A stretch of 32,854 nt of DNA from Calothrix sp. MO_192.B10 (GTDB lineage Bacteria; Cyanobacteriota; Cyanobacteriia; Cyanobacteriales; Nostocaceae): NCBI GenBank assembly GCA_030065055.1, contig JASJDS010000034.1:1-32854 (forward strand), given 5' to 3'. The position numbers and the translations under genes were made by a program. Every line of letters starts with the position of its first letter. Within the stretch, counting starts at the first letter, position 1. Positions 8,636 to 15,488 of the stretch are shown one piece after another. The notes under the pieces are model-generated. The model had not been told where the DNA came from. It did not search any database and saw only the letters and a program-made list of their open reading frames with translations.

Positions 8636-8662
8636 ATGAGTATGAGTTATGAGTTATGGATG
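8636..8662. repeat. Short heptamer array ATGAGTT
   Basis: Three imperfect units of ATGAGTT occur between the CCB gene start and the rpaB stop. The rest of the 8597-8811 gap is pyrimidine-rich on the plus strand (CACTCTTTGACTCTTTTACT near 8781-8800), and I see no gene in it. Confidence 0.55.
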
Positions 8663-8811
8663 ATGAATAGACAGTTAAGTTTAACTCCTCATTCTTTACT
8701 CCACCCTATGGAGAGATTCCGCTATTGCTGCTACCCTCTTACTTTTCGGGTTCTCCTGCGGAGTACATTCCTTCCCTCTTTCACTCTTTGACTCTTTTAC
8801 TGTTTCACTCC

Positions 8812-9540
8812 TTACTCCTCTCCCGGTTCCAGAATTCGCTGAAAAAGATAGCCCGTACCCCTAGCTGTGAGAATTAACTCTGGGTTACTAGGATCGTCTT
8901 CTAGCTTTGCCCGCAGTCGAGATATATGAACATCAACAACGCGAGTATCTACGTGACGTTCTGGAGTATATCCCCATACCTCCTGTAAAATTTCCGAACG
9001 AGAAAAAGCTTCTCCAGAACGACTGACTAGCAATTCTAGTAGGCTGAATTCCATCCCAGTTAAGCGAATCCGTTCGTCGCCTTTGTAAACTTGACGCTTG
9101 TTGGTATCAATTTTGATATTAGCAATGTGAATCACGCCGGAACTGGGAATCCCAGAAGCTCCAATTTTATCCACACGCCTTAACACAGAACGAATACGGG
9201 CTTCTAATTCTTTGGGGGAAAATGGCTTGACAACATAGTCATCAGCCCCCAACTCTAAGCCCGTAATCCGATCGGCAACATCTCCCAAAGCAGTCAGCAT
9301 AATAATGGGGACATCTGACTCCTTACGTAATTCTTGACAAACCCCATAACCATCTAGCTTGGGCATCATCACATCCAAAACTACCAGATCCGGCTCAGCT
9401 TGGTGGAATGTATCCAAAGCTTCTTCCCCATCCCCAGCAGTTACTACATCGTAACCAATCATGGATAGGCGCGTTTCTAAAATGCGGCGAATACTGGCTT
9501 CGTCATCTACCACCAGAATTTTTTCTTTATGAGTTTCCAA
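8812..9540 (-). CDS. rpaB: OmpR-type response regulator RpaB
   Basis: The sequence is nearly the family consensus. The receiver starts with HKEKILVVDDEASIRR and has acceptor Asp in LVVLDVMMPKLDGYGVC and lysine in VVKPFSPKELEAR. A winged-helix DNA-binding domain follows (from KIDTNKRQVYKGDERIRLTG to RGTGYLF). RpaB is an essential regulator of photosystem, antenna and high-light genes in cyanobacteria; it acts with the kinase NblS/Hik33 and binds HLR1 sites. Its position next to divergent radA is the conserved arrangement I recall for cyanobacteria. There is no ATG start. The frame opens at TTG 9549, but the AAGGAG at 9552-9557 is only two bases away. I prefer TTG at 9540 (METHKEK), 11 bases from that SD. 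Confidence 0.93.
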   Translation of the reverse strand: METHKEKILVVDDEASIRRILETRLSMIGYDVVTAGDGEEALDTFHQAEPDLVVLDVMMPKLDGYGVCQELRKESDVPIIMLTALGDVADRITGLELGADDYVVKPFSPKELEARIRSVLRRVDKIGASGIPSSGVIHIANIKIDTNKRQVYKGDERIRLTGMEFSLLELLVSRSGEAFSRSEILQEVWGYTPERHVDTRVVDVHISRLRAKLEDDPSNPELILTARGTGYLFQRILEPGEE

Positions 9541-9551
9541 ATTTCTCAATG

Positions 9552-9557
9552 CTCCTT
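9552..9557 (-). promoter_or_regulatory. Shine-Dalgarno AAGGAG deciding the rpaB TTG start
   Basis: On the minus strand AAGGAG precedes two in-frame TTG codons, at 9549 (spacing 2) and 9540 (spacing 11). A spacing of 2 is too tight for initiation, so 9540 is favoured. Both candidates are non-ATG. Confidence 0.6.
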
Positions 9558-9561
9558 AACT

Positions 9562-9583
9562 AAAATTTATCATGATAAATTTT
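9562..9583. promoter_or_regulatory. 22-bp perfect palindrome between rpaB and radA
   Basis: Half-site AAAATTTATCA is followed directly by its exact complement, with no loop. It lies 13-34 bases upstream of the longer rpaB frame and 128 bases before radA, in the 161-base divergent promoter region. Perfect dyad symmetry without a spacer suits a dimeric repressor better than a transcript hairpin. It does not resemble the HLR1 direct repeat bound by RpaB. Confidence 0.5.
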
Positions 9584-9710
9584 TAATATCATAATATTAA
9601 GATATCATTCCATTAATACAACAAAAAAACGCCACAACTATTACTATTATTAGACTTTTGCTTATCGCAAAAATTAAGGAATAATTAAGAATATTGAATA
9701 AGATTTAAGA

Positions 9711-11258
9711 ATGGCAAAGCCAAAAACATATTACGTTTGTAATGAATGTGGTGCAGAATCCGCCCAATGGTTTGGGAAATGTCCATCATGCGGTACTTAC
9801 AATAGTTTAGAAGAGCAAGTTGCGATCCACTCAGCTACAGACTTGCCTACTGGGATGGTGAGTGGTTGGCAATCCCAACAGGGAATTGGTAAATCCTCCC
9901 ATAAACCAGCTAAACCCAGAGCAGCGGTTAGATTCGATCAAATTAGCGATCGCCAATTACTGCGATGGACTTCTGGGTATGGAGAATTGGATCGGGTGCT
10001 GGGGGGTGGAGTGGTGCCTGGTTCGATGGTGTTAATTGGCGGCGATCCCGGCATTGGTAAATCTACTTTATTGCTACAAGTATCCAATCAACTGGCACAA
10101 CAATACCGTATTCTGTACGTTTCCGGGGAAGAATCGGGACAGCAGGTTAAGTTAAGGGCATCGCGGTTAGGAGTAACCAAATCATCCTCTGAGGAAGGTA
10201 ATGGGACAAATCCGGCTCCAGTATCAGAAACTACTGTAACACCAACAAAATCGGCAAAATCAGCAACCATAGATCCTAATTCGTCAGATTTATATGTCTT
10301 GCCGGAAACTAATTTAGAAGAGATTCTCAAAGAAATGGAATCTCTGCGACCAAATTTAACGGTGATTGACAGTATTCAGACAATTTTCTTTCCTAACTTG
10401 ACATCTGCTCCTGGTTCTGTCGCCCAGGTGAGGGAATGTACTGCTGCTCTGATGAAAGTGGCAAAGCATGAAGATATTACCATGTTGATTGTTGGTCACG
10501 TTACTAAAGAAGGGGCGATCGCTGGACCGAAGGTTTTGGAACACCTAGTAGATACGGTGTTATATTTTGAAGGCGATCGCTTCGCTTCCCATCGGTTATT
10601 ACGGACAGTCAAAAATCGTTTTGGAGCTACCCACGAAATCGGTATCTTTGAGATGGTGGAACATGGATTGCGGGAAGTACCTAATCCCAGTGAATTATTT
10701 TTAGGCAATCGTGATGAACCTGCTCCGGGTACGGCAATTGTGGTGGCTTGTGAAGGGACTCGCCCCATTGTGGTAGAATTACAGGCTTTGGTTAGTCCCA
10801 CTAGTTATGCTTCTCCCCGACGCTCCACCACGGGAGTAGATTATAACCGCTTAGTGCAAATTTTGGCCGTATTAGAAAAGCGGGTGGGCATACCCATGTC
10901 CAAGTTGGATTCTTACGTCGCTTCCGCTGGGGGATTAAATGTGGAAGAACCAGCAGTAGATTTGGGGGTGGCAATTGCTGTGGTGGCAAGTTTCCGCGAT
11001 CGCATAGTCGATCCAGGTACAGTATTGATAGGAGAAGTCGGATTGGGGGGACAAGTGCGTTCCGTATCCCAAATGGAATTGCGGTTAAAAGAAGCGGCAA
11101 AATTAGGATTTAAACGAGCAATTGTACCCAAAGGGCAAAAATTTCCTGAGTTAGATATTGAGATTTTGCCAGTGGCAAAAGTGATTGATGCAATTATTGC
11201 CGCTATTCCCCAGCAAACATTGACAGATGAAGATTTAGAAATGGATGATGAATTGTAA
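9711..11258 (+). CDS. radA: DNA recombination/repair protein RadA (Sms)
   Basis: RadA is a RecA-like hexameric helicase that drives branch migration in homologous recombination. The 515-residue protein shows every landmark. A C4 zinc finger uses Cys10, Cys13, Cys24 and Cys27. The Walker A GGDPGIGKST is at 110-119 with Lys117. The RadA-specific KNRFG is at 301-305. The C-terminal third is the Lon-protease-like domain (PTSYASPRRSTTGVDYNRL to PKGQKFPELDIEILPV). A Ser/Thr/Pro-rich insert (about 156-190) separates SGEESGQQVKLRASRLG from YVLPETNLEEIL; it is longer than in E. coli RadA and looks disordered. It is divergent from rpaB. Confidence 0.96.
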   Translation: MAKPKTYYVCNECGAESAQWFGKCPSCGTYNSLEEQVAIHSATDLPTGMVSGWQSQQGIGKSSHKPAKPRAAVRFDQISDRQLLRWTSGYGELDRVLGGGVVPGSMVLIGGDPGIGKSTLLLQVSNQLAQQYRILYVSGEESGQQVKLRASRLGVTKSSSEEGNGTNPAPVSETTVTPTKSAKSATIDPNSSDLYVLPETNLEEILKEMESLRPNLTVIDSIQTIFFPNLTSAPGSVAQVRECTAALMKVAKHEDITMLIVGHVTKEGAIAGPKVLEHLVDTVLYFEGDRFASHRLLRTVKNRFGATHEIGIFEMVEHGLREVPNPSELFLGNRDEPAPGTAIVVACEGTRPIVVELQALVSPTSYASPRRSTTGVDYNRLVQILAVLEKRVGIPMSKLDSYVASAGGLNVEEPAVDLGVAIAVVASFRDRIVDPGTVLIGEVGLGGQVRSVSQMELRLKEAAKLGFKRAIVPKGQKFPELDIEILPVAKVIDAIIAAIPQQTLTDEDLEMDDEL

Positions 11259-11262
11259 ATGT

Positions 11263-11297
11263 ATACCTAATAACATCAGGTTTAATATTAGGGTATC
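11263..11297 (+). terminator. Hairpin after radA
   Basis: CCTAATA (11266-11272) pairs with TATTAGG (11286-11292), with flanking TA/TA bases extending the stem past one bulge. It begins four bases past the radA stop codon. No clear T-run follows, so termination is only suggested. Confidence 0.35.
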
Positions 11298-11366
11298 TTG
11301 AAGGAAATTTCCAGAGCCGAACGACGGATGTGATGAGAATATTTGTCCTATGGCAGATCCATTGTA

Positions 11367-11436
11367 GGGGCGCATTGCGTGCGCCCTTGCCATTGGTAAA
11401 ATTATTTTCATTTGTAGGGGCGCATTGCGTGCGCCC
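11367..11436. repeat. Two tandem GGGGCGCATTGCGTGCGCCC palindromes
   Basis: Identical 20-mers at 11367-11386 and 11417-11436, 30 bases apart, each preceded by TTGTA and followed by CCTTG/TTGA. The second is followed by GGAGTTAGTCACAAAGC, the same flank as the copies at 7047 (inverted) and 25479. The stretch between them, GGTAAAATTATTTTCAT, also occurs nearly intact at about 23949-23965, between the AhpD-like and sigma genes. Confidence 0.8.
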
Positions 11437-11483
11437 TTGAGGAGTTAGTCACAAAGCTTATAATCAATTGTACTTCGTCATAC

Positions 11484-13196
11484 TTAAATTCTAGAAGTAG
11501 CTAACGCAGACCTTACAGCTGCATCAGCATTAAACAAACCATATCCATATTCTGTATCATAGCCCGGTGTCCCCAAGTCATAGGCTGTACTAGATAAAAT
11601 ATTTTTCACCCCACCAGCTGTTAACCCAGGATTTGCACTCCATACCAAGGAAGCAATGCCTGATACCTGGGGAGCAGCCGCAGAAGTTCCAAAGAAAGGA
11701 TTTATATTCGGATCGTCAGAATAGTAATGGTAGCCAAAATCAATACCACCAGATTGATTAGCATTAGCAGCAACTGCGGGGACTTCTGAGCCACCTACCC
11801 CAGTTAAACCATCTCCATAGTTAGAACCCCATCCACCTTCATAGGATGTCCGCTCTCCGGGAGTTTTCGGATTACCAAACCAATCGCGATCGCCCCAAAC
11901 ACCACCCACCGCAATTACATTATCATAATTCTGGGCAAGATTGGCGGGACTAGAAAGACTATCTTGATTATCATTACCTGCGGCAATTACGAACAAAACC
12001 TGATCTGAATTGTTGGCAACCAATTGTTCAATCGAGTCACCGCCAGTTAAACTGAGATTAATAATTAAAGGTTTACCTTGTGCCTGATTAATTAATTGCT
12101 GGGTAGCATTGGCTAAACTTAAATCTCCTGCATCTTCACCAATTACATCCACCTGATAGGTGGGAGATTCCCAGTTAATACCACTAATCCCTAATCCATT
12201 ATTACTGCGGGCAGAAATAATACTTTGTGCAGATGTACCATGAGATAAATATGAAGGTTCTGCAACGTAGTTATTGGCATCAAGAATTGAATTGCGTACA
12301 TCTGGATGGATGTTACCATTAGCATCCACTGCCAAACCAGTGTCTTCAACCCCTATAGTTACCTCATTATTACCCGTAGTAAACCGCCAAGCATTATGAA
12401 CCCCCATCATGTGTAGGTTCCATTGTTCCCCAAATAAGGGGTCATTGGGTACTACTGATAAATCAATGGTGGTATCTGCAAACTGAATTGCATCAACACC
12501 TTGGAAATAAATTTGACTGCCGTCCTCCAAGGTAATCACATCAAACAGACTAATACCCTTACCTGCATCATAAACAACTCCACCACCTGGAGTATTGGCG
12601 TAGTTAAAACTAACTGTACTTGATGAAATATTGGTAAGATCGATTACATCTCGCGGACCTTCACCAAAATCAACATTGCCATTACCAGAGATGACTGTTT
12701 TCGCAAAGCCAGATTGAATGGTAAAAGTATCTGCTTGTAATGTTCCTTCTATGGTGCGGATATTATTGTTTGTCGTTACCGATGGACTAGCAGGAGTAAC
12801 GGATGAGTTATTGCCATTATTAACCTGGGTACCGCTAGAAGCAGGAATAATTGGTTCTATATACTGAGTTAAATTAATTAATTTATCTGTAAAACCCGTC
12901 CTTAAGGACAAGGTTTCCTTCCATTCCAAGATGGGATACTCGCTCAAATCATCTAAAATCTCGAAACTGATCTCATTGCCGCCTCCTTCGTAAATCGAAT
13001 CTAGATATTCAGGAATTACCTGTCTCCTGGCAGAAATAAGCCCATAGTAGTCTCCGTCGCAAATATTACTGAATTCACAGAAGCTGTTCGGAAATACCTC
13101 AAAGTTCATCCATGTAAGCACTTTTATCTGGGGATGGGTGTTAAATACTGATTCTCTAAATGTAGATGGGATATTTTCCGAATCTTGTTCTGTCAT
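11484..13196 (-). CDS. Subtilisin-like serine peptidase (S8) with long N-terminal region
   Basis: The catalytic domain (about 250-570) has Asp285 in GVEDTGL, His319 in SHGTSAQS, oxyanion Asn408 in AAGNDNQ and Ser505 in FGTSAAAPQVSGIASL, so the triad is complete. The entry NDPLFGEQWNLHMMG is typical of secreted subtilases. The first 250 residues are unusual: no signal peptide, a soluble acidic start (MTEQDSENIPST), a Ser/Thr/Asn linker (120-147), then a beta-rich piece TFTIQSGFAKTVISGNGNVD-DFGEGPRDVIDL related to RTX/hemolysin-type repeat modules. Leaderless proteins with such modules can leave by type I secretion, but these modules normally sit at the C-terminus. Export is therefore uncertain. 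It is a single gene with convergent repeats on both sides. Confidence 0.88.
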   Translation of the reverse strand: MTEQDSENIPSTFRESVFNTHPQIKVLTWMNFEVFPNSFCEFSNICDGDYYGLISARRQVIPEYLDSIYEGGGNEISFEILDDLSEYPILEWKETLSLRTGFTDKLINLTQYIEPIIPASSGTQVNNGNNSSVTPASPSVTTNNNIRTIEGTLQADTFTIQSGFAKTVISGNGNVDFGEGPRDVIDLTNISSSTVSFNYANTPGGGVVYDAGKGISLFDVITLEDGSQIYFQGVDAIQFADTTIDLSVVPNDPLFGEQWNLHMMGVHNAWRFTTGNNEVTIGVEDTGLAVDANGNIHPDVRNSILDANNYVAEPSYLSHGTSAQSIISARSNNGLGISGINWESPTYQVDVIGEDAGDLSLANATQQLINQAQGKPLIINLSLTGGDSIEQLVANNSDQVLFVIAAGNDNQDSLSSPANLAQNYDNVIAVGGVWGDRDWFGNPKTPGERTSYEGGWGSNYGDGLTGVGGSEVPAVAANANQSGGIDFGYHYYSDDPNINPFFGTSAAAPQVSGIASLVWSANPGLTAGGVKNILSSTAYDLGTPGYDTEYGYGLFNADAAVRSALATSRI

Positions 13197-13743
13197 CTAT
13201 TTTATGTAAGTGAAAGTACACATTCGTATCTAAACTTATTGTGCTTTTTATTGTTGTAACATTGATTTACAAATATCAGATTTTATCTAAAAAACATAAA
13301 AAATTCATGTTAGCTCTATAGTGACGATCGGGAAGTATATTTGGTTCCACGGTCACGACTCGTGCTACCTAGAGCGACTATCGTCGTCGCGGTGAGTTAG
13401 TACTCCATCCCCTTTCCCCGACTTGAAGTAACTAACGAACCCTTTAGGGGGTCCCTCGTCAAAATTATTTACTTGTGTTCTCAAACACAAATATGAGTCA
13501 TGGCGATCATGGATACTTGATAATCTAGTACCCCTGCCTTGGAAGTCATACTAAGTTGCATTCAAAGATAGTACCCAGTCATTGCGACGTAGTCAGCAAT
13601 CTCATTGACTCGAACTACTATGATAGAACGCAACTTGGTATCACGTATTCAAAAGTCAAAATTATACGGTATGGGGGGCGATCCCTATCTCAGTGTAGAC
13701 CATTGAATTAGGTATTCTATTGATATTCAACTTAATTTAGCTG
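13197..13743. other. 547-base gap, mostly repeat
   Basis: This divergent region lies between the subtilase and the DUF92 gene. It holds the second foldback copy (13543-13643). A GC-richer stretch at 13320-13470 contains CGTCGTCGCGGTGAG and CCTTTAGGGGGTCCCTCG, and I cannot identify it. No protein-like frame or RNA gene was recognised. Confidence 0.6.
13543..13643. repeat. Foldback repeat, copy 2
   Basis: Same orientation as the copy at 6853-6954. The ends TCATACTAAGTTGCATTC and GAACGCAACTTGGTATCA are inverted complements with a few mismatches. The two copies differ mainly in the centre (AAGGAAGCAATCCCATCG against AGTCAGCAATCTCATTG). No coding capacity. A MITE or REP-like origin is likely. Confidence 0.8.
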
Positions 13744-14565
13744 ATGTTAGCTTTTTTATCTGATTTAAATTCCTGGCAAATGGCGGCTCCTTGGGCGGCT
13801 CCCCTTGGGGGTATCGTTATCAACACCATCCTCCTAGTTGTGGCGGTAATTTCCCCCAAAAAACTACTTACCCCCGTTGGACTAATCCATGGTTGGTTCT
13901 TGGGTGTACTGATTTGGACAACCCTTAGTTGGCAAGGCTATGTGGTGGTTATGTTCTATTTTCTAGTTGGTTCTACGGTGACGCGCATTGGCATGGCAGA
14001 AAAAGAAGCTGCTGGCATTGCTGAGAATCGTTCTGGTATCAGGGGCCCAGAAAATGTCTGGGGTTCGGCTTTAACAGCTGCTTTATGTGCCTTGGGTATA
14101 GGGACAATTGATTGGGGGATTATTTCTATCTCTCCATCCCACATTCTTACTATCCGTTCTCTGTTGTTATTGGCATATGTGGCAAGTTTTAGTACTAAAC
14201 TTGCCGATACCTGCGCTAGTGAAGTGGGTAAAGCTTATGGCAAACGGACTTTTTTGATTACTACCTTACAACCTGTGGCACGGGGTACAGAAGGAGCCGT
14301 CAGTTTAGAAGGAACTTTGGCAGGAGTGATCGCGTCAACAATTATCTCTTTACTTGCCTGGGGAATAGGATTGATTGATTCATTGGGAATAATTTGGTGC
14401 ATTCTAGCAGCATTTATTGCAACCAATTTAGAAAGTGTCATTGGCGCGACCCTACAATCGCAGTATCAATGGCTAACTAATGAAGTAGTGAATATTTGTA
14501 ACACCTCCATCGGTGCGATCGCTGCTGTTTTATTAGCTTGGCTCTGGAGGGTAATTATCACATAG
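13744..14565 (+). CDS. DUF92 family membrane protein, VTE6-like (probable phytyl-phosphate kinase)
   Basis: The 273-residue polytopic protein (about six or seven TM helices) has DUF92 hallmarks: LLTPVGLIHGWFLGVLIW, FYFLVGSTVTRIGMAEKEAAGIAE, RGPENVWGSALTAALC, KLADTCASEVGKAYGKRTFLITT, VARGTEGAVSLEGTLAG and ATNLESVIGATLQ. The plastid homologue VTE6 phosphorylates phytyl phosphate to phytyl diphosphate for tocopherol and phylloquinone synthesis, and cyanobacterial DUF92 proteins are considered its relatives. The same reaction is expected here in the membrane, salvaging phytol released from chlorophyll. Function is by family, not shown by the sequence alone. Monocistronic as far as can be seen. 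Confidence 0.85.
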   Translation: MLAFLSDLNSWQMAAPWAAPLGGIVINTILLVVAVISPKKLLTPVGLIHGWFLGVLIWTTLSWQGYVVVMFYFLVGSTVTRIGMAEKEAAGIAENRSGIRGPENVWGSALTAALCALGIGTIDWGIISISPSHILTIRSLLLLAYVASFSTKLADTCASEVGKAYGKRTFLITTLQPVARGTEGAVSLEGTLAGVIASTIISLLAWGIGLIDSLGIIWCILAAFIATNLESVIGATLQSQYQWLTNEVVNICNTSIGAIAAVLLAWLWRVIIT

Positions 14566-14720
14566 CTACATACCCATAAGATATGGAGTTGTATATTTGT
14601 TGAATGTCATGTATGCACAACAGTTTTCTTCATTCAAATAAATAATATTGTCAATTAAAATACGATTTTATTTGAATTGTAGTCATATACTTTTTGAGCA
14701 TTATGTGACCTCCTTGCTTT

Positions 14721-15488
14721 ATGAAAACTTCATCGGAATTGACAATATTAACAGTCGATCGCCATAGTATTTCTGTAGAATCAGCAGTAAAATACCTGCA
14801 AACTTCTGGAAAATTGGGTCAATTCATTGGTGATATTATCCGCCAATATATAATTGAGCAAGAAATAAAAGCAAGAAATGATATTGATATTAACCCGGCA
14901 GTAACAGAACAGGCCATCATTGATTTTCGTCTCCAAAATAAATTAACAGAACCAGATAAATTTTACGAATGGTTAGAAAAAAATGGTACAGATTATGATA
15001 ACTTTCATGCATCAGTTACTTTTGGTTTCCAGCTAGAAAAATTGAAATCAGCGATCGCCGAATCCAAACTGCAAGAATATTTTATTGAACGTAAAATATT
15101 TTTGGATAGAGTGGTAATGTCACGGATTATCGTTGATAACCAAGAATTAGCAGAAGAACTGCAAACTCAAATAGAAGAAGGAGCAAGCTTTGAATATCTG
15201 GCTCGGGAATACTCATTAACTGATGACCGGATGGTTAATGGTATGATGGGAGCAATTAGCCGGGGAAAGATGCCAGATATCCTCAGAGCAGAAGTTGATA
15301 TTGCTAGTCCAGGAAAGATAATCGGACCAATAGAACTGAATGGTAAATATGGTTTATTTCGCATAGAACAATATCTGCCAGCGTCCTTAGAAGATACTCA
15401 ATTAAAGCAAGCACTACAAAATGAATTGTTTGAGAAATGGCTAGCAGGGAAAACTCAAAAATTGACGGTCAAACTGCAAATGAAATAA
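14721..15488 (+). CDS. Parvulin-type peptidyl-prolyl isomerase, cytoplasmic
   Basis: The 255 residues divide into a SurA/PrsA-like helical N-terminus (about 15-125, with LGQFIGDIIRQYIIEQEIKA) and a PpiC/parvulin domain (about 130-225). The latter shows VVMSRIIVDNQELAEEL, EGASFEYLAREYSLTDDR, GMMGAISRGKMPDILR and PGKIIGPIELNGKYGLFRIE. The usual GGxLG turn is MMGAI here. There is no signal peptide, which sets it apart from secreted SurA/PrsA. Its last 52 bases overlap the start of an ABC exporter gene in another frame, so translation is probably coupled. A foldase for the exporter's substrate on the cytoplasmic side is the natural inference. Confidence 0.85.
   Translation: MKTSSELTILTVDRHSISVESAVKYLQTSGKLGQFIGDIIRQYIIEQEIKARNDIDINPAVTEQAIIDFRLQNKLTEPDKFYEWLEKNGTDYDNFHASVTFGFQLEKLKSAIAESKLQEYFIERKIFLDRVVMSRIIVDNQELAEELQTQIEEGASFEYLAREYSLTDDRMVNGMMGAISRGKMPDILRAEVDIASPGKIIGPIELNGKYGLFRIEQYLPASLEDTQLKQALQNELFEKWLAGKTQKLTVKLQMK

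Noticed and set aside
9550-9710. HLR1 (RpaB autoregulatory) site
   Set aside because: No pair of TTACA-type repeats with proper spacing was found by eye in this promoter region.
10496-11131. Long minus-strand frames opposite radA
   Set aside because: They are shadows of the well-conserved radA coding frame and have no domain content.
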